Shown in pieces: positions 43,434 through 58,419 of a DNA stretch of 64,000 nt (its first letter is position 1; each line of letters starts with the position of its first letter). This DNA is from Auricularia sp. M13 (lineage: Eukaryota > Basidiomycota > Agaricomycetes > Auriculariales > Auriculariaceae): positions 3,782,001-3,846,000 of the forward strand of contig CM073196.1 of the NCBI GenBank assembly GCA_037042915.1, written 5' to 3'. The position numbers and the translations under genes are program-made. A model generated the notes under the pieces. The model ran no database searches and was not told the origin of the DNA. It saw only the letters and a list, made by a program, of their open reading frames with translations.

Positions 43434-45641
43434 TCATGCGCTCACGTCAGTCCAGACCTGCTTGATTGTCTGCACATGCTTTTCCGAGCGCGGCGTCAGT
43501 ACCACTCCAAACGTATCGGGCTCGCTATATGCATGTCAGTCAATAGATCATCGTGTCGATTGAGTATAGAAGCAACTCACGCAGTGAGACCGTTGCGGCA
43601 CTTCTTCGGGTCGGGCAGGATTGGCGCGCCGGACGCGTCGACCGGCGGCGAGATGTTGAATGCCCACAGGAGCCTGACGACAGCGATGAAGACGGACTTG
43701 GACGCAAGGTATTGGCCGGGGCACGTGCGGCGACCTAAAAAGAAGGTTAGACTGCAATCATCGCAAACACTGTCGAGCGATGCACGTACCGAAGCCGAAG
43801 CCATAGTGGCCCTCGTTCAGCGATTCCGGCCGCAGCTTTTCGCCCGGCTTGATAAAGCGCTCCGGGTTGAAGACGAAGGGGTCGGGGTAGAGACTGTCGT
43901 CGTGGTGGATGGCCCAGATGTTGGAGACGACTGGTCAGAGCATGAGTACGCTGCGCTGGAAAACAGGTCGGTACAGCTTACCAGTCGTTCCCGCCTTGAT
44001 CTTGTAGCCCTTGTACTCATCATCCTTCAAGCTGTAATGCGGTGCGGAAACGGGGGCAACAGGCATCCATCTGCGGAAGTCTCAATAATTGGCGCGCGCA
44101 ACCAGCACGGCGCTACGGACCTGAAGACTTCCTTCACGAGCGCAACGCAGTACGGCAGCTGGTCAAGGTGGGCGAACGAGGGCGCGGTGTAACCGTCGGC
44201 GCCAAGGACACGGTCCACCTCTTCCTGCGCCTTCTTGACGGTGTGCGGGTTGAGGAGACCGGCCACGAGGAACCACAGAATGGTCCCGGCGGTGTTGTCA
44301 GTGCCCGCCTCGAATGCCGAGCCGGCGACTGCGTCGAGCGTCAACGCTGAGAGCTAAAAACAAGGTATATGGAAATGGCGTACTGTATGCGAGGGTAGTG
44401 AGGTCAAGCTGGTTCTTCGCGTTGTCTTCCCAGAGACGCGCAGCGAAGCACTCCAGGTGCTCGCCCTTGTCCATGCGGCTCTTGACCTCGACCAACAAGC
44501 GCGTATAGAACTGGACAGTTATCGACATCGGCACGACCGCGTGGGAGCCAGGCAAGACGTACCTCAACTTCTACCTGGTGCTTCTGGCGCGCGTCCTTGC
44601 GCCACGGAGCCAGGATGTCCGGCAGGTAGTCGAGCACCGGGAAGGTGTCGACCAGATAGGCGCGCGGGTGCATGTCGGTGACGAAGCTCTCGAGAATGCC
44701 GAGCAGCGTGCGGAGGTCCTTGCCGTCGGAACCGAACGCTTTTGAGTAAACTAAGTTCAGCAGAGTCTCAGCCGCGAAGCTACAGAACGTCAGTCCCAAG
44801 AATTCTGAGAAAAACCTGTGATGAATTAAGCTACTTACTACTTGATGCTCAAGTATGCGTCGGTGGGATTGTTGGTGAGCTTTGCCAGGAGCTTCATAGT
44901 GCCGCGCTCTTGGATGTCCTCGTATCCGCCAACGACTGCGCAGTCGCTCAGACTCCGAAGAACGCAGTATGCGTGACCATCAACTTACCCTTTGCGTTGA
45001 GCATCTGGAAGAACGCCGCGCGCTGCTTCTTCAGCATCGGGCCGTAAGGGAGCAGCACGAGACGCTGCGAAGGGGACGACCGATCAGCGACATAGCAAAC
45101 TGGTGAGACGACAACACACCCTATCGCCAGAACGGTACTTGCCAGCGAAGACAAGGGGCTTCCGCGAGGAGTAGTTGCCCGACCGCTTGACGAGAATCTC
45201 GTCTACGTCCTCCAACTTGTTCAAGATCAAGAAGTCACTTCCTGCTACGTTGAGTCGGACCACGGGACCTGCGCGACACTTCGTTTAGTTGAGAAACAAG
45301 AAAATGGCCCGGGAACTTACCAAACTTCTTGGAGAGACCAGCAAAGTACAACCAAGTGTTCTCCGTCGGTACTTGCAGCGCATTCCCGAATATCGGGACC
45401 TGTGAACTATGGCCGCGGTCAGTAAGGTCAAATGATCAAGAACATGGCAGACGTACGGCCCGGGCGCAAACTTGGCCTGCTTGCTGAGCAGCCACTGCAG
45501 GACATATGCGAGGCCGAGAGATACACCGACGACAGTCAAGGCGCCGCCGGGAACAGATGACGCCTTCTCTTGCGCGAGCGTCGAGATGGACGCAAAGTCG
45601 GCGCTGGTGATGTTGCTGAGCGTGCTGAAGACTGCGGACAT
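43434..45641 (-). CDS. Cytochrome P450 monooxygenase
   Basis: Twelve exons (45641-45457, 45406-45321, 45268-45120, 45064-44989, 44935-44839, 44779-44563, 44510-44384, 44346-44121, 44070-43982, 43930-43790, 43734-43581, 43524-43434) give 545 residues, all in phase. It is an ER-anchored haem monooxygenase needing a P450 reductase. A membrane anchor lies near residues 35-53 (LTVVGVSLGLAYVLQWLL), then the Pro-rich hinge FAPGPSQVPIFGNALQVP. The oxygen-binding I-helix has AGTDNT (326-331), the K-helix EVFR (385-388), and the haem loop FGFGRRTCPG with Cys469. The motifs are those of the mushroom CYP64/CYP620-like class that hydroxylates small aromatics or terpenoids, but I cannot assign a CYP number. 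The 37-base intron between exons 7 and 8 is unusually short. It is divergent from the GMC oxidoreductase gene. Confidence 0.9.
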
Positions 45642-46685
45642 GGTGTGGCGTATCGTCTCGGCTTTGGGAAGCCCACAAAGTCCAATAACGCGTCGTTTAT
45701 ATGGTCATCGGTTATCGCATTTCGAAGTGGCCAGACGCTGTCAACCGGCTAGCGCTCGACGACAGTCCATGTCACCGCCCTGCCGCCCTCAGGTGGGAAA
45801 ATCCTGCAGACTAGGATACTTACATCGCATTGCTTGCGCCAGATGGCGATCGCGGCCTAACATGGTGTCAGCGCGCCCACGGGAGAAAGTGATAAAAAAG
45901 TACGAGCGCAGGCGTCACGCAATGGTGATGGCTCCGCTGACAGATGCCTGAAGCTGGTTGGTGTTCAGGCGTGGATAACGGACGTCCCGATTCAGAAGGT
46001 GGCGTCTAAGTGCAAGCGTCTAACCGGTCCTGTGGCGGTGATAGGCATATTTCCACTCCGACACGAGAGGACGCTGTTGCTGCATCCGCCGAGAGCTGTC
46101 ACCCATCACCGCCCAGAAACGAGCGTCAATCGCATGATTCAGCGAAGGACCGCTCTCAGTGTCTAGACTTTGTCTCTCACGCCTACGAACACTTTGAAGG
46201 CTCGACATGAGCGCTGGTACCGTCAGCGCAACGTTCAAACAGGACTTGCTGTCTACCGATGAGAGCTTGAGACTACGCAGTCTTTCCGCCTCGTCAGCCC
46301 GTAGATTGTGCTGTGCGTACCTTGCGGCCTTGGCATATCATGGCAGTCACTGCGTTTTGCGGTTCGCGTCGGACAGGCGAAAATGATTAGCTATTCGCCA
46401 AGTATCCAACTCATCTTGAGAGCTGTGTATCCTATCCCTTGATGCTTGGCCTCCGACATACGCCAGCCGGCGCCGATGCGTCATGGTCGCAATATGCTGT
46501 CCCCCTGAGCTGCGCGCACGGGGATCGATCAACATTATCCGAGTTGGTACTGGACCCCTGGCGACAGATCTCGACATGTCGACTTGTCGCCTCGAACATT
46601 TGCGTGCCCAGCCTGCTGTTCGCCGTATTTATACCGCGTCGACAGCGACACGGCCCGTTCAGCTTGCAGCGTCTCCTCCGCCGCT
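45642..46685. promoter_or_regulatory. Divergent promoter region of the P450 and GMC genes
   Basis: 1044 bases separate the two start codons. A TATAAA on the reverse strand (45696-45701) is 55 bases upstream of the P450 ATG. A TTTATA at about 46628 lies near 58 bases upstream of the GMC ATG. No coding sequence was seen between them. Confidence 0.5.
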
Positions 46686-49371
<2,686 letters not shown>

Positions 49372-50720
49372 TTAGCCCATCCCTGTACGCCGTCACCATC
49401 ACAGTCAACCTCAACCTACATAATCTTCTCTCTCATTCACTTATTTGTCTCTCGACACCGCCCTCTCCCTCTCGCACGCATTTGGCAATGCGTATAATCC
49501 CACAGCCCGTTAGCATAGATATTATACATGTAGATCCCGCAGATGCAATACTACTCTCTTCATCATACGATTTCGCAGTAATCCTGAAAATTACCATAGG
49601 CTACGGTGTTCTGAGAAGACTGAGCCCGCCAGAGTCGAGGCCTTGGAGTTGTTCTCTATCAATAGAACCTTGGTCTTCCTGCGGACCACCGCGCTTGCTC
49701 TGCCAAAACGCCGGCAGCAAGTTGCGTAGTTGAATGGCCCGGGCTACGCCCTCCGGAAACCAATCGGGATTGCGAAATATAGTATGAATCGCAGGGCTCA
49801 CACGACTCATACTTTCAGCCCATTGGCCGCAGGGAGGGTTTAGAGCCATCAATATCCAGGATACATTCGAGCCAGCCGACTGAGTGATTAAGGGTATGCA
49901 TGTGCAGATGGTTAACTACGCTTCGACCGACTGTGATCGGCTTCGACGCAAACGGGTGCATTCCAGGCAAATTCTAGGTACCTCCAACCAGCAACTTCGG
50001 GAGTCGGTGATCATCCTTCACGAGGCCGGCATCGTCTTCGGTTGCAATCATGGAGCCGGAACAGTGAACATTGCACCAGGGGTTCGATACCGAATTTATC
50101 TGGCCTGCGTCGAAGTGAGACCATGCCGAGTGGCACCATGCCATACTAGATAGCCAAGGCAGCGCGTTTGTCTGTGGCAGGGCTGGAGGTGAGACGCCAA
50201 CGTGGTTGGTACAAGCATTGCTATCAACATGTTGGTCGTCAGCGACAGCGCAACATCGCACCTCAGACTCCCTGGCGAGATTGCGCCACCAGTTGCATAC
50301 TCCGTCAGCACAGACTTCCTCATCTAAGCGCCGGGCGCTCATGATTTCCCCGCCCATTATGTCGCAGCGCCCGTGGTCGGTGGGCGCCAACCAGGGCTGT
50401 TCTCCGCCGGAAAGGGACAACAACAGGCTCGTCATTTCACGCACAATCGAATGATGCATAGATAACATTGCTTCTCCCACTGACGCGTGGCGGGACAATC
50501 AGATCTGGTCAGGAATCTCACTGCCCGAGCGGGTTTCGATAGCACGTTTGACAGCGTCCCGCCGCCCACTTCCCCATGGTCCGGTCGATCCACTATCATT
50601 GGTCAAAGTGAGGGACTCTGCGCAAAAATTGATGGACTCCCGCTTATATATATCAGGGATACTTGTCCTGCTGATGCATTGCACTTGGTTGTGGTTCGAC
50701 CGCACACTCAAATCATCGTC
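49372..50720. other. Intergenic region with a TATA box near its right end
   Basis: 1.35 kb with no convincing gene. A TATATATA at 50645-50652 lies about 70 bases upstream of the next ATG. A GGTTCGA-like box near 50082 is not part of a tRNA fold that I can see. Confidence 0.45.
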
Positions 50721-51440
50721 ATGTCCTCGCCCTCCACCGACTCCTTCGGCCCTAACACCACTGTCGTCAAGGTATGTCAGCAGGAGAACTCTCCTCTCTC
50801 GGAAATGCGTTTCTCACCCGCAACGCGGCGTGTTGTAGTACCCGTGGCCGCAGGGTATCTCCGGACTGGAACGCATCCTCCTCTCCGCCAATGGAGGACT
50901 GCAGCGCCTGCTCGCGTAAGCTCTTTCTTGTCATTGAGCTGTAGAACTGGATCTGAGAAGAGTTCCAGCGCGTATTTCGTAGAACAGATCGAGGCGCAGG
51001 TCGTCTCTACGCACACATCCTACTCCTCGTCCTCGGACAGCGGCGAGAAGGAGGATGATGCGAAGACGCTCCCGCTGACCCAGCACCGGGTCATTAACCT
51101 GCTCTGCAATGGCACCGTCGTGGTGACGGCGACGTCGACAATCGTCGTGCACTCGCGGGAGATTGCCAATTTGTTCGACAAGGGGTACTTCATCGGCCAG
51201 GTCATCCGCACGCTGCAGCAAACGCCCTCCTTCACTCTTCTCGACGTCCAGATTCAAAACGTCGCGGAGCCCGCCCCGTTCCGCGACCTGAAGGACGCCG
51301 CGGACTCCGACTCGGGTGGCAGCGGCGCGTCCACGCCATCGCGCTACCACCAGCGGCTTTGGCGCCGGTACAAACTCAGCGTGGAGGGCCTCGAGTGCAC
51401 TATTGAGGAGCTGTTTTTGGACCGCGAGATGTTTCGCTGA
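50721..51440 (+). CDS. Small protein resembling chorismate lyase (UbiC-like fold)
   Basis: Exons 50721-50771, 50839-50915 and 50963-51440 give 201 residues. The order of features resembles bacterial UbiC, which splits chorismate into 4-hydroxybenzoate and pyruvate: an early helix and turn (LERILLSANGGLQRLL), then a strand with QHRVINLLCNG (R85, in the place of UbiC catalytic Arg), a strand VVVTATSTIVV, a helix NLFDKGYFIGQVIR, and the closing block LWRRYKLSVEGLECTIEELFL (E192, in the place of UbiC catalytic Glu). The spacing is close to that of UbiC (about 165 residues), with an acidic insertion near 65-75 and another at 150-165. There is no signal peptide. Similarity is from remembered motifs, not a search, so activity is unproven; it may be a non-enzymatic member. 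Its position near a UbiA prenyltransferase makes the idea attractive. Confidence 0.5.
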   Translation: MSSPSTDSFGPNTTVVKVCQQENSPLSEMRFSPATRRVVVPVAAGYLRTGTHPPLRQWRTAAPARVSSFLSLSCRTGSEKSSSAYFVEQIEAQVVSTHTSYSSSSDSGEKEDDAKTLPLTQHRVINLLCNGTVVVTATSTIVVHSREIANLFDKGYFIGQVIRTLQQTPSFTLLDVQIQNVAEPAPFRDLKDAADSDSGGSGASTPSRYHQRLWRRYKLSVEGLECTIEELFLDREMFR

Positions 51441-54400
51441 ACTTCCCCTGCGAATGAATCCTCCCCACTGCCATGCACGCCAGATCATGCCCACATATGA
51501 TGTATTTCTATCCTCATTGTCGTTAGACGGTCCTGTCCATCTTAGAATTAGCCAATACCACAACCATGCATGCATTCATTCCTTGCTGATGCAACGGTCC
51601 ACGTTCCCTTGTTCCGCGGACTCGGAGGACGAGTCCGGGGACAGTCACGACGTAGAATCACCTCATGAGAACAGCTACGCGCCGTTCTCCCCCGCTCTCC
51701 TGTTCTATTCTCGTCCTGTGCCGGTAGGCATAGGACGTGCGATTGCCTCAGTGGAGTGGCGAGCCTTTGGTTGAGGCTCTCAATCTCCCTCGGACAATGA
51801 TCGGCACCGGACTCCCGCCATGGCCAAGACAAGTCAGCGCTAGTCTGCCTGAGAGGGTGAACGTCGGCGCCTGTTCCTCATCCATCAGGTAAACCTTCCA
51901 CACAGTGCACTGCGGTGACGCAAGACACGGGACAGGTCTCCGCGAGTCGCCGCCATCAAAGTGGGCGCAGCGATGTCGAACCTGTAACCTGTGTGATTGT
52001 TCGAATACCGGTGACGCCCTCCTCCTCGTCACTCCATTGTGCGTGTTGTCCTCTCAGTTCTGTAGCATAACACCCCGGTTTCTTGGTCGCGGTGGTTACA
52101 TTGAATACTTGTAACTCTGAACAGGACAGTATCTAACCTACCAACGAGACAAGTTCTGTACGACTGTATATTCATTCATCAATTCCTCGAATTTTCAGCT
52201 CAAGTTCTGATACTTTTCGAAAAGGCAAAGAACTATATACCCCCTATATTTTTTGGAGGCGAATTGTCAATGAAATGGGTGCACGGCGAGGTGCACGACG
52301 AAATGGTGCATTCCAAGCATCGGACACTGCGGAACGAGCTATCAACCGGTTTCGATGCTGCGGTCAATTTTGGCTGCATACATTGCTGCCAACCTTGAAA
52401 TAACTACATCGATTTATTGTATTCTGACTCGTTTGACTCATCTCCCGAGGTGCTGGAGCCATGCGATGAGCTGGTGCTCACAAAATCGGATGATGACTGC
52501 AAGTAAAGTGGAGAATTTCTTCATCCTCATCCTCATCCTCATCATCAGCGGAAAATGCTGAGATATCGAGAGCTCAGTCGGTCTCCGAGGTGGAAATGTG
52601 CTTGGCACTGGCAGTTGAACCAATGTAATACTACTAATAGCCACCCAGCGTCGCAGAAGGGATTCACGAGGTAGCGGTGCCCGTGGTGATCGATAAGCCA
52701 GACTGGTAGCCGTTTCCCCTGAGTCTGTGTCGTACTGTACCGTACTAATACTTTAATTGGCCGTGGAGTTGGTCCGTGGAGTTGCAAGTGACACTTGACA
52801 TTGGCAGATTTTCCCACAACGGTCCGCAGCGGCTGCATTGAGTGTCTGACGCAACGCTAGAGTGCCGTGGACACGTGATTGGCTGTGGCTGTCATTGGCA
52901 CCAGTGGCAGATAGCGGAGATCCCATTGAGCGGATTTCCGACCTCCGAGGGGACGGAGACGGGCAGGGCTGCCAGTGCCCCACAGATCCTTGCAAATCGG
53001 GAGGCACGACATCATCTCAAGATCTCAGATACGCTGCGGCTGATGCACTATTGTATTACTGGAGATTCGCTGGCAGAATCACAGTCACGCCGTAGCGGGA
53101 GGAGTGATAACTGACAACGTCTCGGACGCCGGGCTCACGATGGTGATTCGTTTCCTAGGCCTCCCCCGCCGGGCGCGCAGGCGATTAGGGGGCCATAATT
53201 CCCAGCTGAAGAGAACGAGCGTTACCAGTGTACCTTATCACCCCAAGCCAAGCTCAACATCGCTATTTCGGTGAAACGGCGCGCGCCGCTGTACTGTACC
53301 GTAAGAGGGTCGCAGATCCACGTTCGCTGAGTCCGCACGCGCTCGGCGCTGTTCAGTTGCGAATTCCTCCTCAGTAACAGACGCTGCTTGAGGCGCTTGT
53401 TAAACAATGCTTCGCCGCGCGCCAGGGTTCAATTGCATGTCGTCTCTACCTACGTCGAACAGCTGCGACGGGGGTGGGGAATTTCAGGGTACAAATCTCG
53501 GAGTCCGAGCGCAGGCGTCAACTTCATGTTCCGCAAGGGGCGCGATACGGCCGCAGCATTGAAAGGTAAGTTCGAGTTCATCCAGTTTACTACTGGAGGG
53601 GTTTCAAACAAGATTTGATTTGCTTCTCACCAAGTTTATGCACTGGGAGTAGCCTGAGCCTAGCGGAGTCCAGTGGTTCCGAGCGCTCGCGCTTCGAGAG
53701 CCGCGACCTGGTCGAAGGCGCGCCGGACAACTAGGGTAACTCAGTATTTACGCTCTGGCGCTCTTGCGAGACGTTGTGCGAAGACCCTCGCCTGAAGTGA
53801 CATGGGGCAGGTCCGGGGGAAGAGTAGTAACAGAGGAGAGATAGGCTGATTTCCGAGCGCCCGCAGCGATAGGAGAAATGTGGAAGGACCTGCGCTATAG
53901 CTCAAGAGATTCCTCTAGACAACTTAGCTGCGAATTTTCTGCAGTAATGAGTATCAGAATCGCAGTCTGCAGTGTGCACGCACGTCGACAATTCCCGGGT
54001 GGCTGTGCTCCGCCTTCAAAGCGCGCGGAACGGAAGCAAGCTTGCTTTTTCTCCTTGCGCAACCACAAGACAGTGCCGCGGCTTCGCACCCTCTTCACGA
54101 GGACCACGGCGATACGGACCTGTGTAGAGGAACGCCTGGGAGGATTTAAGAGCTTACTTCTTCGTTCTGTGGAGTTGACGAGCGTCAGAGCCTTCCTACA
54201 TTTTTTTTTGTTGCACTTGTGCTCTTGTAGTTTACTTGCATATGGTGACAGGGCTCTGCAATGCATTTGACGTTTCCATTATGTTGAAGGGCTATTTCTA
54301 ATGATTTTGGATGTCGTTGGCGTCGTCGCTGTTTGCTCATCGGCGCGAATTTCTTTGACCGCAAAAACGATCCATTTGTTTCATCTGAGCCTCAGCACAC

Positions 54401-54542
54401 TCATTTGTATGCGTTGAACCCCAGACGCCAGCAAAGCCTGGATACAGACATCTGAGCAGCAAGGAGGTGACAAGGAAGGCTCGATACCGCGACCAGGACG
54501 CGCGCCGAACTCCGACTGAGCATTCCTTGCTGCTTTGCGCTC
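51441..54542. other. 3.1-kb stretch without recognisable genes
   Basis: I find only short ORFs in all six frames, no family motif and no terminal repeats. It contains a short TCATCC microsatellite and the UTP21 promoter at the right end. A multi-exon gene with tiny exons or a non-coding RNA could be hidden here. Confidence 0.45.
52521..52546. repeat. TCATCC microsatellite
   Basis: About four tandem units of TCATCC/TCATCA-like sequence in a gene-less stretch. Confidence 0.7.
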
Positions 54543-57500
54543 ATGGTCATGCCACCCAACGTCCTAGCCAACACCGAGGGCGGCCGCCCGCGCAAGCGGC
54601 TGCGCACAGACGAGGCCAGACCGTCCGACGCGTCCCGGCCAGGTCTTTTCGCGCCCTTCCGAGCCCTGGGCTTCGTGACCAACAGCGTCGCGCCGGCTAT
54701 CCAGACGCGCGCGAACAAGGGCTCCGCAGATGAGCCCCGCATCCATATAGCCAGCTGCCTTGAACGCGCCTGGGCACTATGGGAGGGCGGCAAGATGGGC
54801 CTGCTTTTTGTCGGTGCGTACATGGTATTCTGCTGTTACTGTCGGGCGGCTCGCTGATTTTTTTTTTTTTTCATTTTTTGCAGGGCCAGACGCGCCGTAT
54901 CCTATATCATGCATTGCACTCAATGGAGACGAAGTCTGGGTTTCTGCAGGCCCGCTGGTTATACAATATATTCGCGGAAAGGAGGTTCGTAACTCGCGGA
55001 GTGGTCATCGTTTTGCTCACGAAAGCTCAGACTTTACGATACGAGAACCCGACAGAAACTAACTTATCTTCGATTCTTATATTCGGTCCGCAAGTCTTGG
55101 CTTTGACGGAGGACGGCAATCGGTTGCTCGTATGGGATACCAACGAAAACGGTTCGCACAGTTGTATCTCCATGTCACCCCTGCTGTTCTAACAAATTAT
55201 CCAGAGCTTAAAAGCATGATCACATTCGATAACGGATTCACAGCTACAATGATGATGCACCCTGCAACCTATCTCAATAAAATCCTGGTCGCAAGCGCAG
55301 AAGGCGCCATGCAGCTCTGGAACATCAAAACACAGTAGGCCCTACACCATTTGAAAGTTTCTATCGTACAGTTGCTAATTCTGGCAATTCTATTGCAGAA
55401 AATGTGTCTTCACATTCGCATCGACCTCTCTCCGCCAGCGCGTCGACGCGCGCAACCCCGGGACGATCACCTGCTTCGCGCAGGCGGCCATCGACGTGAT
55501 TGGTATTGGCTTCTCGACCGGCGAGATGAGCGTGTACGACGTCCACGCGAACGAGCTCATCACGCGCTTCTTCATGGAAGGCGGCGCACTGCGTTCTGTG
55601 GCTTTTCGGAATGGTGCGTTTTCGTTTTCGTCTTCGTTTCTTTATGGGCCCACTCTGCGTATGCGCATGCGGGCACGGAAGCCTGGCGCACGGAAGCCCC
55701 ACTGTCTACACACATCATGTGCAACCGTGGGCCTTCCCTCCGTTGCATCGGGTCCGCCAGTATCAGTCGCGCCGCATACGCTACGCTACAATCATGCATT
55801 CCTTCGCAGGCCTATCAGCTTCCAAATGGAATTCATTCGCTAACTCGATACATACATTGCAGGCGAAAAGGTGGTCGCGACGGCCAATGCCGCGGGTCAC
55901 ATCGCCTTCTGGGACCTCGAAGACAACTGCCTGCTGCACATACTGCGCGGTGCACACGATGCTGCCATATCACACATCGAATGGATACCCGGCCACCCCA
56001 TTCTTGTCAGCTCGGGCGAGGACAACAGCATCAAGGTAAGCTCTCTTCGCACGTTCCCGTCGTACCGCCGTCTCTTACTGCTCTCTCTGTCGCCTGCTTT
56101 ACGCCGCTCTCTTTCTGTTTGCGTTTGCATTTGCCTCGTGAAGCAATGGGTAATGGACACGCCCGGCGCACCACCACGCCTCCTCAAATTCCGCTCAGGC
56201 CACCCTGTCGCGCCCTCGATCCTGCGCTTCTATGGCACCGACGGCAAGGTGCTGCTCAGCGCGGCGCAGCAGGACCGCGCGCTGCGCATGACGAGCGTCG
56301 TGCGCGACGCGCGCTCCGCCGAGCTGTCGCAAGGCGCCGGGTTGCAGCGCAAGGCCAGCAGCCTAGCGGTCTCCGCGGGGGTGCTCAAACTGCCCGCGGT
56401 GACCGCGCTGGCGTTCAGCGCGACGCGCGCGAAGGAATGGGACGATCTGCTGACAGCGCATAAGGACGAGGCGGTTGCGCGGACGTGGAGCGTGCAGAAT
56501 TTGAGGCTTGGGCAGCATACGTTTGTGTTCCCCGAGCAGCAGGGGGGCAAGAAGGGAGAGAGCGTCCCCAATGGCGTTGTCACGGCCGTCTGCGTCAGCG
56601 CGTGTGGCAATTTTGGCGTGTGTGGGAGCAGTACGGGCCAGGTTGCCATTTGGAGCATGCAGTCTGGCTTGTTGCGCAAGTCGATCGTCCTCCCTGCGGC
56701 ACCCGGCAAGACAAGGACGGTGTCGGGCATCGCGAGCGACGCGTTAAATCGCACTCTCATCGTGGCCACCCTCGATGGAACGCTGCATGTGCGTCCATTC
56801 TTTTTCCTTTCGTAGATCTCGATGCTGACTTCGCGGCCCCCCACCGTAGTTCTTCGACTTCCACACCGCTGCGGCGCAGGGCACGCTCAAACTGAAAGCC
56901 TCGGCCGACGCGCTTGCCCTGCAACGCGACAGCAACCTCCTCGCCGTCGTCTGCGGCGACCGCCACGTGCGCGTCCTGGATATCGAGACGCAGCGCATCG
57001 TGCGTGAGCTCGACTGCCGCGCGCGCATTCGCGATATCGTACGTTTCCATTCCAGCCTGCTCGCTCGCTCTTACGGAACCGCACTGATTTGACTCTGTGC
57101 TATTAGACATGGTCGGCAGACTCCAGATGGCTCATCGCGGCGTGCTACGACCGCGCGATCCGCACGTTCGACGTGCCGAGCGGCCGGCTCGTCGACGTCT
57201 TCCGCACGCCGGACGTCCCGACCGCCGTCGCGATGTCGCCCACGGGCGACTTCCTCGCCACGACGCACGTCAACTGTCTGGGGATCTATCTGTGGTACGC
57301 TTCAATAAAGGCTGCCGGGCCTTCGTGGGGAGGCGGGCTGACGCGCCGGCAGGGTGAACCGCGCGCAATACGCCGAGGTGCCGTTGAGGACTGTCAACGA
57401 GGACGAGGTGGCGGAGGTCGCGATCCCCTCCGTGCAGGGCCAGGCCGAGGAGGATGGTGCGTGCCCAACCGCATATTTTCACTTCTGCCTCTACACGTGC

Positions 57501-58325
57501 TGGTGCTGATCAATGGGGACCTGTTTTTCTCTGATAGCATTGGAAGCTTTGACGGGCCTCACGCTCGAGGATACGCAGCGCGTGTACGAATCGGGCAACC
57601 AGCTGGCCGGCGAGCTCGTCACGCTGACCCTGCTGCCTCGCGCAAAATGGCAGACGCTGCTCAATCTGGACGTCATTTCTGTGCGTCCACCCCTTCCTCG
57701 TTTGCTTTGTATATTGTATGATTGTTGATTATTGTACACAGCAAAGGAATAAGCCCAAAGAACCGCCGAAGGCTCCAGAACAGGCGCCTTTCTTCCTACC
57801 CACCTTGCCTGGTGTCGAGCACAGATTCGCAGTCGACACGCCCGAGGCGCCGCCCACGCGCCGCTTGCGAGCCGGCGCGACTGCCGCGGCGGAGAGCGAG
57901 CTTGTGCGGCGATTGGCGGAGGAAAATGTGGATGGCGACCGTGCGTTCGAAATATTCCTCACTACGTATGCTCTCTTAACTCACAGCTGTTCTCGATCAT
58001 AGACGAAGACTTCTTCCAATACGCGCGCGACCTATCGCCAGCAGCACTGGACGCCGAGCTGCGCAGTCTCGTGCAGCTGCCCGCGCTTGAGCGGTTCATC
58101 CGCGCACTGGCCGCGCGGCTGCGCGTGCGGCGCGACTTCGAGGCCGTGCAGGCCATGATGGGCGTGATGTTCCGCGTGCACGGCGACGTGCTCGCGGAGA
58201 ACGCAGAGCTGCGCGCGCCGTTGGAGGCGCTGGCCCGCGCGCAGAAGGAGGAGGGGAAGCGCATATTGGAGATGACGGCCCAGGCGATGGGCACGCTTGC
58301 TTTTGTGCAGGCTGCGCCGTCATGA
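54543..58325 (+). CDS. UTP21: UTP21 (WDR36), WD40 subunit of the small-subunit processome
   Basis: Thirteen exons (54543-54813, 54884-54984, 55031-55151, 55205-55334, 55399-55613, 55863-56035, 56144-56788, 56850-57038, 57107-57294, 57353-57456, 57538-57680, 57742-57940, 58003-58325) give 933 residues. It belongs to the UTP-B part of the nucleolar U3 snoRNP needed for 18S rRNA maturation. The start FAPFRALGFVTNSV is characteristic. WD40 blades follow throughout (LLVWDTNEN, MQLWNIKTQ, HIAFWDLED, QVAIWSMQS, VRVLDIETQ, IRTFDVPSG). The C-terminal Utp21 domain has FFQYARDLSPAALDAELRSL and FEAVQAMMGVMFRVHGD. The intron at 57941-58002 is the only in-phase choice that preserves this domain. The second ATG at 54549 is an equally possible start. 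Confidence 0.93.
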
Positions 58326-58419
58326 TTGCGCGCTGCAATTAATGGCATTCCTGTTTCGCAGTTTCGACGTTCTCAAGGTTGAGTGACAGCTCTACAGGTC
58401 TCCGAGATTACGTGCATGA

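Noticed and set aside
50030-50110. tRNA gene, because of a GGTTCGATACC box
   Set aside because: The B box has a mismatch, no A box lies at the right distance, and no cloverleaf arms can be drawn.
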